This document shows positions 50,675-59,822 of a stretch of 64,000 nucleotides of DNA, piece by piece. Origin of the DNA: Maricaulis sp. (lineage in GTDB: Bacteria > Pseudomonadota > Alphaproteobacteria > Caulobacterales > Maricaulaceae); assembly GCF_017642925.1 (NCBI RefSeq), contig NZ_JAEPOL010000011.1, positions 62,001 to 126,000 on the forward strand, given 5' to 3'. Both the position numbers and the translations under genes were made by a program. Numbering within the stretch: position 1 is the first letter of the stretch; every line of letters begins with the position of its first letter. The notes beneath the pieces are model-generated. The model was given only the letters and a program-made list of their open reading frames with translations. It did no database searches and was not told the origin of the DNA.

Positions 50675-53600
50675 TCAGGGCGTGCAGTCCATGTCGGGAT
50701 TTGAAAGGCTCCCGCCGATGCGTGCGCGCAGAATGCTGCCATCCTGTACCGCCCCGATCAGGCGCCGGTCGTGAACCGGCGACGCATAATAGCGGCGGCC
50801 GCAGAGGGTAATGGGGACCTCATAGCGCAGCTCGTGGGGGCCGGGATTGTAGACACACATTGACAGGGCAAGGATTTCGCGGCTGGCGCGCCCGTCAGCG
50901 AAGTCCATGAACATTTCCTGCCGGCCGGCCAGGCCGCCGCCGCAATCCGGCAGGTCCTGTCCTTGGCGTCCGGGCGTGTTGCCTGCCTCGATGCCGTCGA
51001 ACGACGGGACGTTTGGATCGCGTGAGGATTGCTGGGCGGCATAGGGCGAAGGCAGGCCGGCATCTGATGGCGTGGCGTAGGGCGGCGGATTGCCAAGGGC
51101 GTTCAGGGGCTGTCCCAAGCGTTCGGCATCCCGGAAGGCCTGGGCCATTGTCTGGTCGTAATTGCTGTTGGCGGCGGCGACACCCGCATTGTACTGGCTC
51201 TGCGCGGTCTGGATCTCGCCCATTGTCTGTTCCAGGGCCGGCTGCATGCGGCGGGCGAATTCGGCCCAGTCGAAATCGGGTTCGTTGCGACGCCGCTCGC
51301 GTTCGGCGTAGCCGCGTGCATCGCCATAGCCCAGCCGCACGGCCAGATTCTCGTCCTGGTGAAGCCAGAAGGCGTAATAGCCCGGCGCATGACCGGATCC
51401 GTCCGGACCCGGTCGCGCGCCCGCGTTCAGCAGCGCATCGATCATGGCGCGATTGTTGTGGATGGCGGCGTGGTGCAGCGCACTCGTGCCGTCCTGCAAT
51501 GTACCGCGATTGGGATCCGCCCCGGCAGCGAGGAGGCGCTGTACCAGGGCCAGATTGTTGTGGGCGGCGGCAACGACGATGGCGGAATTGCCGCTGGGCG
51601 TCAGGGCGTCGGGATCCGCGCCGGCATTCAGGAGCCAGTCGACAGTCCCGGCATGACCGCCAAGCACGGCCGCATGCAGCGGGGAACCACCGTCTTCACG
51701 CGAGACATAGTTCAGCCTGGCCCCTGACTCGCGCAATATCTGCAGCACACTGACATCGCCAGAAAAGGCCATGTGGTAGATGGCGAAGCCGCCGGTCGTC
51801 GTGTCCGGGCAACTGTCGCCCGAGCCAAATCCGCTGGCGCACACCGCGAGCAGTCTTGAATGCCAGGCGCGTGGCGCGCCCGCCAGACTCCGCCGGATCC
51901 CTTCACCGTCAAACTCGCGCGCTGATTGTGCAATGTCCTCCGCAATGCTGTCCAGCTTCCGGCCGGCACCGACACGCCGCTGGGCACTGATCGTGTTGCC
52001 ATCGCGATCGGTGACGGACACGGTGAGCGTGACCTCTCCGACGCCGCGCGCGACAGCTCTGAAATCGATCAATGCGGATTGGGGCGGGGCCTCCCGGCTC
52101 ATCCACTCGATCAGAGGCAGATCGGGTTGCTCGATCACTTCCAGAATGCGCGGATCGCTGCTGGTGATCGAGGCCGTGGCGACTCTCTCGAAGCCGTGGG
52201 AAACCACCGCCGAAGCGGTAATGAGATCCTCCACATCGTCGAAATAATCGTCAATCCGGCTGACATCGAGCACGAGGGGCTGTTCGGGCACCAGCCCGTC
52301 CAGATAGTCGGCAATCTCCACATGTCCGTTGGCGCGGGCATAATCCGCGGCCGTGCCGCGGCTGGCGCGGATGGCCGGATCGGCGCCGGCGGCAACAAGG
52401 GCGCGGACAGCATCGAACCGGCCCTGCATGGCGGCGATCATTAGCGGCGAATAAGGCCGCGTGCCCGGCGTCATGATCTCGTCGATCCGCGCACCGGCGG
52501 CAACCAATAGCGGGATCAGGTCGGCAGAGCCGCGAAGGGCCGCGAGGTGTAGCGGCGCGCCCTCGGCCGTTCCGCGCGCATTCGGATCGGCGCCGGCATC
52601 GAGCAGGACGCTCACGATATCGGCTCTGCCGCCATTTACCGCCGAGATGAGAAGCGGATAGCCGTCGGGTCCCGTCACGTTGACCGCATGCCCCTCTGCA
52701 ATCAGGCGGTGGATCAGTCCCGGCATGCCGGACATCACGGCGCGGCGGATCATTGTGTCGCCCTCGGCCGAACTGAAATGCGAGCGGTAGCCTGCGTCCA
52801 GGACTGCGAAAGCCCCCGCTTCATTGCCTTCCCCGACAGGGACAATGATCGGTTCCGGCGTGCCGGGCGGCACGTCCGGCCGGACATCGCCTCCGCCATC
52901 GCGCAGGGCGGCAATGGCCGGGGCAAGCGACGGATCCCGGCCGAGATAGAAGCCCGCCGCATACATGAACGGCATGGCGGGCGGCAGGTCCACCGTCTGG
53001 TTGGGATCGAAGCCGGCGGCGAGCGCTTCGCGGATCGCGGCGACATCATTCTCGAACACGGCATCGAGCACGGTATCGGCGCCGGGGGCTGCGGTGTCGG
53101 CAGCGGCAAGCAGGGCGAGGGCGGCATCGATCGCCCGGGCCTCTTCCAGCGCGTCCTCGCAGGCGTCCTCGAATTGCGCCATGGCATCGTCGAGCAGCCG
53201 GTCGGCCTGCTGGGTGAAGCCCTGCATGATGCGCGGCTCGACCACCTCGATCATGTAGCGGGCGGCAAAGACCCGCTGGTACTCCGCTTCGGCATAGGCC
53301 GAACGGGCGATGGTCAGGTGGTCGCCGGCATTGGGATTGTAGAGCACGCCCAGCGCATCGACGGTGTCTTCCGGATCGTTCCAGAACGCGTTCAGCCGGG
53401 CTTCGATCCCGGCCCGGCCCTCACGCTGGTAAAGCTCGGCCCACTCGATTGCCGACAGGGCATGGCGTTCGCGCGCATAGCCGACATAGGCCTGCCACCA
53501 ATAGTCTTCGTAGCGCGACCAGGCATCCGTGGCGAAGGTGTTGATCGAATACTCCAGCAGGCCCGCCATCCCCATCATCGGCCCCATATTGCCGCCCCAG

Positions 53601-54163
53601 TATCCGGACAGTCGCGAGCGGGCGAGCGACATGGCAGCCTGGATCGCCAGCACCTTGGACTGGCGATCGCCGGTCCGTACGGCATTGGTCGAGTGGTAGA
53701 GGATATTCACCCCGTCGATCATCTGGCTGGCCGTGCCCAGGGCCGGTCCCAGCCGCGACATGATGCTGACGCCGTCTTCCAGCGAAGCGAGCACCCGGTT
53801 GAGGCGGCCGACGGTGAAGCTGCGGCCGGCCAGGGCGGCGCTGCGTTCGGCAGCCGACATCGCCAGGGCCCGCTCGATTGCGGTACGGGATGTGGCAAGG
53901 CCGCCGGAGAAGTCCGTCGCGGCCTGGGCATTGGCGAGGTTGGCGACGGTGGGAGTGACATTGCCCCAGAGCTGCACCAGGGCATTGGTACGGAAACGGT
54001 CGCGTTCAGCTTCTGTGGCCAGGCCCAGATACTGTTCGGCGGAATAGAAGAGTTCGCCCGACTGGCAGGTCAATTCCTGTGCCGCGGCCGGCGTGCTGGC
54101 CAGCAGGCTGAAGGCCGCAAGGCCTGCTGCGAGCCGTACTGGCCCGATCGCGAAAGCCGGCAT
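50675..54163 (-). CDS. Giant secreted ankyrin-repeat protein
   Basis: This 1162-residue protein has a signal peptide ending TPAAAQ (about residue 29) and a helical N-terminal domain (30-340). A first ankyrin block (about 385-620) has canonical GADPNARG, APLHLAALRGSADLI and GRFDAVRALVAAGADP units. A middle beta-rich stretch (about 630-740) includes VTLTVSVTDRDGN, an Ig-like pattern. A second block (about 780-920) has GSPLHAAVLGGHAGTVDWLL in part and SALHHAAIHNNRA. A Gln/Ala-rich helix and a cysteine-containing C-terminal domain (about 1070-1162) follow. It is likely periplasmic or surface-exposed. The function is unknown. Confidence 0.82.
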   Translation of the reverse strand: MPAFAIGPVRLAAGLAAFSLLASTPAAAQELTCQSGELFYSAEQYLGLATEAERDRFRTNALVQLWGNVTPTVANLANAQAATDFSGGLATSRTAIERALAMSAAERSAALAGRSFTVGRLNRVLASLEDGVSIMSRLGPALGTASQMIDGVNILYHSTNAVRTGDRQSKVLAIQAAMSLARSRLSGYWGGNMGPMMGMAGLLEYSINTFATDAWSRYEDYWWQAYVGYARERHALSAIEWAELYQREGRAGIEARLNAFWNDPEDTVDALGVLYNPNAGDHLTIARSAYAEAEYQRVFAARYMIEVVEPRIMQGFTQQADRLLDDAMAQFEDACEDALEEARAIDAALALLAAADTAAPGADTVLDAVFENDVAAIREALAAGFDPNQTVDLPPAMPFMYAAGFYLGRDPSLAPAIAALRDGGGDVRPDVPPGTPEPIIVPVGEGNEAGAFAVLDAGYRSHFSSAEGDTMIRRAVMSGMPGLIHRLIAEGHAVNVTGPDGYPLLISAVNGGRADIVSVLLDAGADPNARGTAEGAPLHLAALRGSADLIPLLVAAGARIDEIMTPGTRPYSPLMIAAMQGRFDAVRALVAAGADPAIRASRGTAADYARANGHVEIADYLDGLVPEQPLVLDVSRIDDYFDDVEDLITASAVVSHGFERVATASITSSDPRILEVIEQPDLPLIEWMSREAPPQSALIDFRAVARGVGEVTLTVSVTDRDGNTISAQRRVGAGRKLDSIAEDIAQSAREFDGEGIRRSLAGAPRAWHSRLLAVCASGFGSGDSCPDTTTGGFAIYHMAFSGDVSVLQILRESGARLNYVSREDGGSPLHAAVLGGHAGTVDWLLNAGADPDALTPSGNSAIVVAAAHNNLALVQRLLAAGADPNRGTLQDGTSALHHAAIHNNRAMIDALLNAGARPGPDGSGHAPGYYAFWLHQDENLAVRLGYGDARGYAERERRRNEPDFDWAEFARRMQPALEQTMGEIQTAQSQYNAGVAAANSNYDQTMAQAFRDAERLGQPLNALGNPPPYATPSDAGLPSPYAAQQSSRDPNVPSFDGIEAGNTPGRQGQDLPDCGGGLAGRQEMFMDFADGRASREILALSMCVYNPGPHELRYEVPITLCGRRYYASPVHDRRLIGAVQDGSILRARIGGSLSNPDMDCTP

Positions 54164-54232
54164 TGTATCTCCCCGTCAGCAGGGTCTCCCCCTCGCAACG
54201 GCAGAATTCGACGGAAAGCCCGAACCGTCAAT

Positions 54233-54248
54233 TGGTACAAACGTACCA
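54233..54248. promoter_or_regulatory. Inverted repeat between the ankyrin gene and queF
   Basis: TGGTAC-aaac-GTACCA is a perfect 6-bp inverted repeat in the 130-base divergent gap. It shares the GGTAC core with the parDE operator at 43663-43679. Confidence 0.4.
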
Positions 54249-54293
54249 GCGCGACCGCTTGCCAGCCTGCGCGCGAGCGACTAATTCCGCGCC

Positions 54294-54755
54294 ATGACCG
54301 ATCAGCGCTACGACAATCTGGGTCAGCTGGGCGCAACGACGCCGCTGCCCGACAATCCGGACACCGCCGTTCTCGAACGCGTCGCCAATCCGTGCGACGC
54401 GCCCTACATGACGCGTTTCGTGTGCCCGGAATTCACCTCGCTTTGCCCGGTGACCGGCGCGCCCGATTTTGCGCATCTGGTGATCGACTATGTGCCGCGC
54501 GACTGGATCGTCGAATCCAAGTCGCTGAAGCTCTATCTGGGCAGTTTCCGCAATCACGGCGCGTTCCACGAAGCCTGTACCACGGGGATCGGCCAGCGCC
54601 TGGTGAAGGAGCTGGAGCCGGTCTGGCTGCGCATCGGCGGCTATTGGTATCCGCGCGGCGGCATCCCGATCGACGTCTTCTTCGCCACGGGCGAGCCGCC
54701 CAAGGGCGTGTGGATTCCCGATCAGGACGTGCCGGGCTATCGCGGCCGCGGCTAG
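54294..54755 (+). CDS. queF: NADPH-dependent 7-cyano-7-deazaguanine reductase (short type)
   Basis: This 153-residue protein is the unimodular QueF form. It has the catalytic Cys51 in FTSLCPVTG, the Asp58 of the active site in [11 protein letters not shown], and the substrate-binding [15 protein letters not shown]. It reduces preQ0 to preQ1 on the path to queuosine in tRNA. No preQ1 riboswitch was recognised upstream. It is convergent with the porin gene. Confidence 0.96.
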   Translation: MTDQRYDNLGQLGATTPLPDNPDTAVLERVANPCDAPYMTRFVCPEFTSLCPVTGAPDFAHLVIDYVPRDWIVESKSLKLYLGSFRNHGAFHEACTTGIGQRLVKELEPVWLRIGGYWYPRGGIPIDVFFATGEPPKGVWIPDQDVPGYRGRG

Positions 54756-54761
54756 CGGACG

Positions 54762-55928
54762 CTACCAGTCCAGCTGCAGGCGCAGTTGCAGGGCATCGCT
54801 GGTTTCGGTGAAGGCCGGGGCGTCCAGCTCGGATGCGACATAGTTTGCCGTGACGCGGACATGGTCCAGCGGATACCAGTTCACGCCGAGCGTTGTGGCA
54901 CGCATCTCGCCGAGATTGGCGTCGCCCATATCCGTCACGTCATAGCGCGCAGCGATCTCGAACGCACCATAGCCGCCTTCGCTGACATCGCGTGCGGGCG
55001 TGGTGCGGTCGAATACGCCCTTTGAGGCCTTGTAGGCCCGGCTTTCACCGGTGATGAACCAGCCGGCCTGGACGTAGACGCTGTCGAAGTCCGGATTGCC
55101 GGGGGGGCCGTCGAGCGACAGGCGGGCATACTCGGCCTGAGCGTGGAAGGGGCCGCGGACAAGGGCCGCTTCAATGCCCGTGAAGTCCGAGGAGACGGCC
55201 CGGCCGAGCGCAGCGTCGCTGCGATAGTCTGCAGCGGTGAAGCGGTTGGACAGGTGCGCCTGGGGATAGCTGCGGATGCGCGTGCCCTGGCGGGCATAGT
55301 CGAGCTGACGCCAGGACGCCCCGACATGCAGGCGCGTGCCATTGTGCTCACCGGACCAGGTCAGCCGTGCTGCCAGCGCGCTGGTGTCGTCGGCCTCGGC
55401 GAAGCGGAAATTGTCGTCCATGCGGCCACCGAAAATGCCAGCCGACGCCACAACACCATGACCGTGCCACGTGTAGGACAGGCCGATGCGGCGATCGAGG
55501 TGGAAGAGGTCGGTCGCCAGACCGCGCTCCATGAAGGTGGTGAAGCGGCCGGACGTGAGTTCGTCCAGCGAGTTCATCGTCTTGAAATGCCCCGCCTGGA
55601 ACTCGCCGACCGGTGAGGCATAGGACAGATAGACATCGTTGGCCGCCGTATTGTCTCCGGCGAAGTCGAATTCGGCGACGAATTTGAAATCGCCATGCCG
55701 TGCCTCGATGCCCATGCGGGCGGTCCGGAACTCGCTTGTGTCCGACGGGGCGCCTGTCGTCGGGCTGGACCAGTCGACATCGGCGAAGTCGAGCATCACC
55801 CGGCCGCGCAGCTTGATCGACGTCTCGCCATCCTCGCTCTGCCAGCGCGGCACGGGGAAGCTGTCAGCCGCGGCCGGTACAAAGGCTGAGGGGCAGGCAA
55901 GAAGGGCAAGGGCGATGAGATAACGCAT
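54762..55928 (-). CDS. OprO/OprP-type outer-membrane porin
   Basis: This 388-residue protein has a signal peptide ending VPAAA (about residue 21), then SIKLRGRVMLDFADVDW, the start typical of phosphate-selective porin O/P. Alternating beta strands follow, ending in the aromatic LQLRLQLDW. The solute may be phosphate or polyphosphate, by family only. It starts 38 bases after the chemoreceptor stop and is probably in the same transcript. Confidence 0.85.
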   Translation of the reverse strand: MRYLIALALLACPSAFVPAAADSFPVPRWQSEDGETSIKLRGRVMLDFADVDWSSPTTGAPSDTSEFRTARMGIEARHGDFKFVAEFDFAGDNTAANDVYLSYASPVGEFQAGHFKTMNSLDELTSGRFTTFMERGLATDLFHLDRRIGLSYTWHGHGVVASAGIFGGRMDDNFRFAEADDTSALAARLTWSGEHNGTRLHVGASWRQLDYARQGTRIRSYPQAHLSNRFTAADYRSDAALGRAVSSDFTGIEAALVRGPFHAQAEYARLSLDGPPGNPDFDSVYVQAGWFITGESRAYKASKGVFDRTTPARDVSEGGYGAFEIAARYDVTDMGDANLGEMRATTLGVNWYPLDHVRVTANYVASELDAPAFTETSDALQLRLQLDW

Positions 55929-55966
55929 GTCGATCGTGGGACTGTTCTTGGGGTTGATGGGCAGGG

Positions 55967-57931
55967 TCAGGCGGCGCGGATCTGTTCGAGGAAGCCGGTC
56001 AGCGCGGTGCGCAGGCGGCCGGCGTCCTCGGAGACGCCGCGGGCGGCATCGAGGACGCGGCTGGCGCCGTCATCGGTTTCGCGGACATTGCCGGAGAGCA
56101 CGGCGATGCTTTCGGTGACCTGGGCCGAGCCCTGGGCCGCCTGGGCGATGCTGCCGGCAATCTCGCGCGCAGCGGCGTCCTGTTGCTCGATCGCGCTGGC
56201 GATGGCCGTCGTGCTGCCGGAGACCTGGTCGATCATGGAGGTCATCGAGCCAATGGCTGTTACGGCATGATCGCCACTCTTCTGGATCGCCTCGATCTGG
56301 CCGGCGATGTCGTGGGTTGCCTGGCCTGTCTGGTCGGCCAGTGCCTTCACCTCGGCAGCGACGACGGCAAAGCCCTTGCCCGCATCGCCGGCGCGGGAGG
56401 CCTCGATGGTGGCGTTCAGCGCGAGCAGGTTGGTCTGTTCCGCAATCGACTGGATCAGCGTCACGACGCTGCCGATGCGGGCCACCGCTTCGGACAGGCC
56501 AGCGACCGTTGCGCGGGTATCGTCGGCTTCCTTGACGGCGTTGCGCGTCAGGTTCTGGGACTCGGTGACCTGGCGGTTGATCTCGCGGATCGAGCTGGTC
56601 AGCTCTTCCGTTGCCGAGGCAACAGACTGGGTGTTGGCCGAGGTCTCTTCCGCCGCTGACGCGACGACCGTCGAACGTTCCTCCGACTCGTGTGCACTCA
56701 CGCGCAGGCGGTCGGCAATGGTGATCATGGCCTGGGCGGCGCGCGTCACGTCTTCGGCAATGGAGCCGACATTGGCGTCGAACTCGTCCGCCATCTCGTG
56801 CATGAGGCGGCGCTTTTCCCCGGCGGCGCGTTGTTCGGCCTCGGCCTGTTCGGCGCGCAGCCGGTCGATCTCGATCTGGTTCTGCTGGAAGACGAGCACC
56901 GACTGGGCCATGCGGCCGATCTCACCGCCCTGGTCCGTTGCGGGGATAACGCCGTCGGTCCGTCCGCCGGCGAGTTCGTCCATCGCGCCGGTCAGCGCAT
57001 TGACCGGGCGGGCGATCGAGCGCCCGACAAGCCAGCAGCTCAGGCCGGCAATGACCGCGATCAGCGCGACGATGCCCGCCGTAATCAGCCGGATCCGCTG
57101 GCGCTCTGCCGCCAGGGCGCTGGCAGCCGCGCGGCCGCCGGCCCGGGCCTGATCGGCGATGAGTGTGAAGTCCGGATCCATGCCGGCAAAGATCGCGCTG
57201 AGTTCGGAGACCGTGTCCTGGTGCGCAAGCTCACCCTCGGCCCAGGCATGGAAGTCGCGGCCGTAGGCCTGCATCAGCGTGCGGATTTCGGCGGTGTCGG
57301 CGGCGGGATAGTCGCGGGCATCGAGCAGGGCGTCGAACTCGGCCTGGCGCGTATCGAAGGTGTCGATATAGCGAGCCTCGCCACGCAGCATGAAATCCTT
57401 CTCGTGCCGCCGCATCATCAGCATCAGCACGGTCAGCTCGGCATCGCCGAAGGCTTCCAGGCGGGATTCAACCTGGTGGACAGCAGCACGCAACGTGCCT
57501 TGCAGCCCGCTGTCATGGGTCAGGCCGAGACGGGTCTGTTCCGCGACGACTTCGGCAAATGTTTCGCTGTGCCGGGGCAGGGCGGAGCGCAGGCGGCCGA
57601 CGGCCGCGCTGATATCTGCAGGCGTGTCGAGTGCCTGAAGGTCGTCCAGCAGCGTGCCGACCTGGGCGGCATTATCGCGATAGGCGTCGAAGTAGCGGGT
57701 CTCGCGGCGCAGGAGGAAGTCCTTCTCGCGCCGGCGCATCTGCAGGGCACCGATCTCCATTTCCAGGGAGAGACGCTCGATTTCGCTGAAATTGCGTTGC
57801 CTTTCCAGGGCCGTGCTGGTTGCCTGGTCGCTATACCACATGGTCGCGGCCAGAGAGATCAGCGTGAAGCCGATTAACGCGCCGAGAATGCCCACCCGGG
57901 CATAGACCGAAAGCCTGTCCAATCCTCGCAT
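55967..57931 (-). CDS. Methyl-accepting chemotaxis protein with HBM-like sensor
   Basis: This 654-residue protein has TM1 at about 13-34 and a long helical periplasmic domain (about 35-310). That domain contains two copies of the MRRxEKDFxLRxExRYxD motif (about 56-75 and 172-190), as in helical bimodular (HBM) sensors. TM2 at about 320-340 is followed by HAMP and a signalling domain with the conserved tip [20 protein letters not shown]. It senses small molecules, by family often organic acids, and signals to CheA/CheW. The ATG at 57931 follows AGGGAG. It is linked to the downstream porin. Confidence 0.93.
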   Translation of the reverse strand: MRGLDRLSVYARVGILGALIGFTLISLAATMWYSDQATSTALERQRNFSEIERLSLEMEIGALQMRRREKDFLLRRETRYFDAYRDNAAQVGTLLDDLQALDTPADISAAVGRLRSALPRHSETFAEVVAEQTRLGLTHDSGLQGTLRAAVHQVESRLEAFGDAELTVLMLMMRRHEKDFMLRGEARYIDTFDTRQAEFDALLDARDYPAADTAEIRTLMQAYGRDFHAWAEGELAHQDTVSELSAIFAGMDPDFTLIADQARAGGRAAASALAAERQRIRLITAGIVALIAVIAGLSCWLVGRSIARPVNALTGAMDELAGGRTDGVIPATDQGGEIGRMAQSVLVFQQNQIEIDRLRAEQAEAEQRAAGEKRRLMHEMADEFDANVGSIAEDVTRAAQAMITIADRLRVSAHESEERSTVVASAAEETSANTQSVASATEELTSSIREINRQVTESQNLTRNAVKEADDTRATVAGLSEAVARIGSVVTLIQSIAEQTNLLALNATIEASRAGDAGKGFAVVAAEVKALADQTGQATHDIAGQIEAIQKSGDHAVTAIGSMTSMIDQVSGSTTAIASAIEQQDAAAREIAGSIAQAAQGSAQVTESIAVLSGNVRETDDGASRVLDAARGVSEDAGRLRTALTGFLEQIRAA

Positions 57932-58327
57932 ACCTGTCTCCCTCGCCAGCGCGCGCCATGCCTTGCCCGCACGCACCGCCAGCTTCCGTTCAGAACAAAC
58001 CGGGGTGTTGGACCGAAAAAGGTTCGTGATTACAGTTATATGGCATTCGTCAGTGTTCAGTTTTAGTTAGCTATTTTGTACACATCGATAATACGCAAAA
58101 ACACGAACAATGGAGCCGCGTTTATCATGATGCGCGGGCCTGTCATGTGACAGTTTTGCTAAAACCCGAAATTTAAGCGGAAATTCCGGCAGAGCCGGGC
58201 GAACGCCGTTGCAGCCCGGTACGACCAGTTCCGGCGGTTGTGACAGCCCGGCCGCACCGAAATGCCGGACGCCAGCACGTCCGGATGTGGTGTGAATTAA
58301 TTATGCGCCGGTGGTGCGTGCTGGGCT
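57932..58327. other. 396-bp gap between nitroreductase and chemoreceptor genes
   Basis: No gene is supported. The left part is AT-rich (about 58010-58110) and probably holds the chemoreceptor promoter on the minus strand. A CTGTCA-tg-TGACAG palindrome lies at 58140-58153. The remaining part is GC-rich with no clear structure. Confidence 0.5.
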
Positions 58328-58954
58328 TCAGGCCTTCCAGCGCCCGGTCTGCGGCTTCGGACGAACCCGTTCGACCGGTTCGTCCGGTGCCGAGCCGACA
58401 TAGACAAAGCCAGCAATGCGCTCGCCCGATCGCAGGCCCAGCGCGTCCTTCACGAACGGATCGTAGGCATACCATTCGGTGAGCCACTGGGCGCCGAACC
58501 CCATGGCCGAGGCCGCAATCAGCATGTTCTGGCAGGCCGCGCCCGCCGACAGGATCTGCTCCCATTCGGGAATCTTGTGATTCTCCACGACGTGGGAGAT
58601 CACCGCGATCACCAGCGGGGCGCGGGTGAAGCGATTGGCCTCGGCGTCGATCTGGTCGGGCGTGGCATTGGGGTTGGCCGCGGCAAAGATTTTCGCCAGC
58701 ACCTGGCCGAAATTGGCGCGTGCGCCGCCTTCGAAGACGATGAAGCGCCAGGGGGCCAGCTTTCCGTGATCCGGTACGCGCGCCGCTATACCAATCAACT
58801 GGTCGACCTGCTCCGGCGACGGGCCCGGCTCGGCAAGAGCGATCGCTGTCGTCGAGCGCCGGCGGGTCAGCAGGGTCAGCGTGTCGGCATTGGCGTGGCT
58901 GGAGGCAAGACGTTCGCCCGGGGCGGGAAAGTCGGGCAAAGCGGGCTTCGTCAT
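58328..58954 (-). CDS. Nitroreductase-family flavoprotein
   Basis: This 208-residue protein has the FMN-binding RRSTTAIAL, the VPDHGKLAPWRFIVFEG segment and the GAACQNMLIAASAMGFGAQW helix. It is closest in plan to YdjA-type nitroreductases. It reduces nitro or quinone compounds with NAD(P)H; the physiological substrate is unknown. It is divergent from the TetR gene 114 bases away. Confidence 0.92.
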   Translation of the reverse strand: MTKPALPDFPAPGERLASSHANADTLTLLTRRRSTTAIALAEPGPSPEQVDQLIGIAARVPDHGKLAPWRFIVFEGGARANFGQVLAKIFAAANPNATPDQIDAEANRFTRAPLVIAVISHVVENHKIPEWEQILSAGAACQNMLIAASAMGFGAQWLTEWYAYDPFVKDALGLRSGERIAGFVYVGSAPDEPVERVRPKPQTGRWKA

Positions 58955-59068
58955 GGCGGCATCCTCGCGGGTGGCGGTGTGTGCGTGTTTTGACCGGAGC
59001 GGTCTGTCGTCGCTATACCTGTAGCGGGGACAGGGTTTTGTCTACAGGGACGGGGGAGTGGTAAAGGC

Positions 59069-59722
59069 ATGTCTGCAGATTTCGCCGAGAACGAGGATCA
59101 CAGCGAGGATACGCCCGCCGACCGCCGGCGCCGCAAGGTGCGTGATGCCATTATCGATGCGGCCGAAGCGATCTTCACCTCCGAAGGCGAAGAGGGCATT
59201 TCCATGCGCCGCCTTGCCGAAGCGATCGATTACAGCCCGGCCGCGATCTACAAGTATTTCGCGTCCAAGGACGAGCTGTTCGTCGCTATCCGCGAGATGT
59301 TCTTCCAGCGGCTGATGGACCGGATCAATGAGGCGATGGACGAGGGGGGGAAGGTTGCCCCGCTGTGCGCCCGTTGCATGCGGGCCTATATCGAGACCGG
59401 TATGGAAGAGCCCAATCACTACATGATGGCCTTCTCGCCCTCCACCAGCGCCAAGCCTCACATGCACGAGGAAAAGGAAGTCGGTTTCCAGGCCGAGTCG
59501 GCGCTGGTCAGCATGATCCAGCAGGGTCAGGCGGAAGGCGTGTTCCGGCAGATGGATCCGCGGGTCGCCTCCAAGAGCGTGTGGGCGAGCCTGCACGGTC
59601 TGACCATGCTCATCGTCTGTATCGAGGACTTTCCCGGTGGCATGCCGGGCTCGGAACATGTTACGCGTGACGACGTGATCGATCTGCACACAGACCTGAT
59701 CATGCGCGGGCTCATGAGTTGA
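59069..59722 (+). CDS. TetR-family regulator, probable controller of the RND operon
   Basis: This 217-residue protein has an N-terminal helix-turn-helix (ISMRRLAEAIDYSPAAIYKY in part, FASKDELF) and a ligand-binding C-terminal domain of the WHG type (VWASLHGLTMLI). It lies upstream of the efflux genes on the same strand, separated by a terminator, so it probably represses the pump. A candidate operator (CATACGCGTCATACG at 59725-59739) lies just after its own stop. Confidence 0.92.
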   Translation: MSADFAENEDHSEDTPADRRRRKVRDAIIDAAEAIFTSEGEEGISMRRLAEAIDYSPAAIYKYFASKDELFVAIREMFFQRLMDRINEAMDEGGKVAPLCARCMRAYIETGMEEPNHYMMAFSPSTSAKPHMHEEKEVGFQAESALVSMIQQGQAEGVFRQMDPRVASKSVWASLHGLTMLIVCIEDFPGGMPGSEHVTRDDVIDLHTDLIMRGLMS

Positions 59723-59750
59723 TGCATACGCGTCATACGTAAAAGAATTT

Positions 59751-59780
59751 AACGCCGTTCACTTTTCAAACGGTGTTTTT
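59751..59780 (+). terminator. Terminator between tetR-type gene and efflux operon
   Basis: A 9-bp stem (AACGCCGTT with AACGGTGTT, one G-T pair) runs directly into a T run, 29 bases after the regulator stop. The pump genes must then start from a promoter in or just after this region. Confidence 0.7.
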
Positions 59781-59822
59781 TAGCCTACATCTCGCTGCAA
59801 CTTTGCCAGCGAGGGTAGTCCA

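Noticed and set aside
54164-54293. preQ1 riboswitch upstream of queF
   Set aside because: No preQ1 aptamer pattern was seen; only a short inverted repeat is present.
52688-54811. 707-codon plus-strand frame opposite the ankyrin gene, running into queF
   Set aside because: It is out of frame with queF and low-complexity; the ankyrin repeats fix the real frame.
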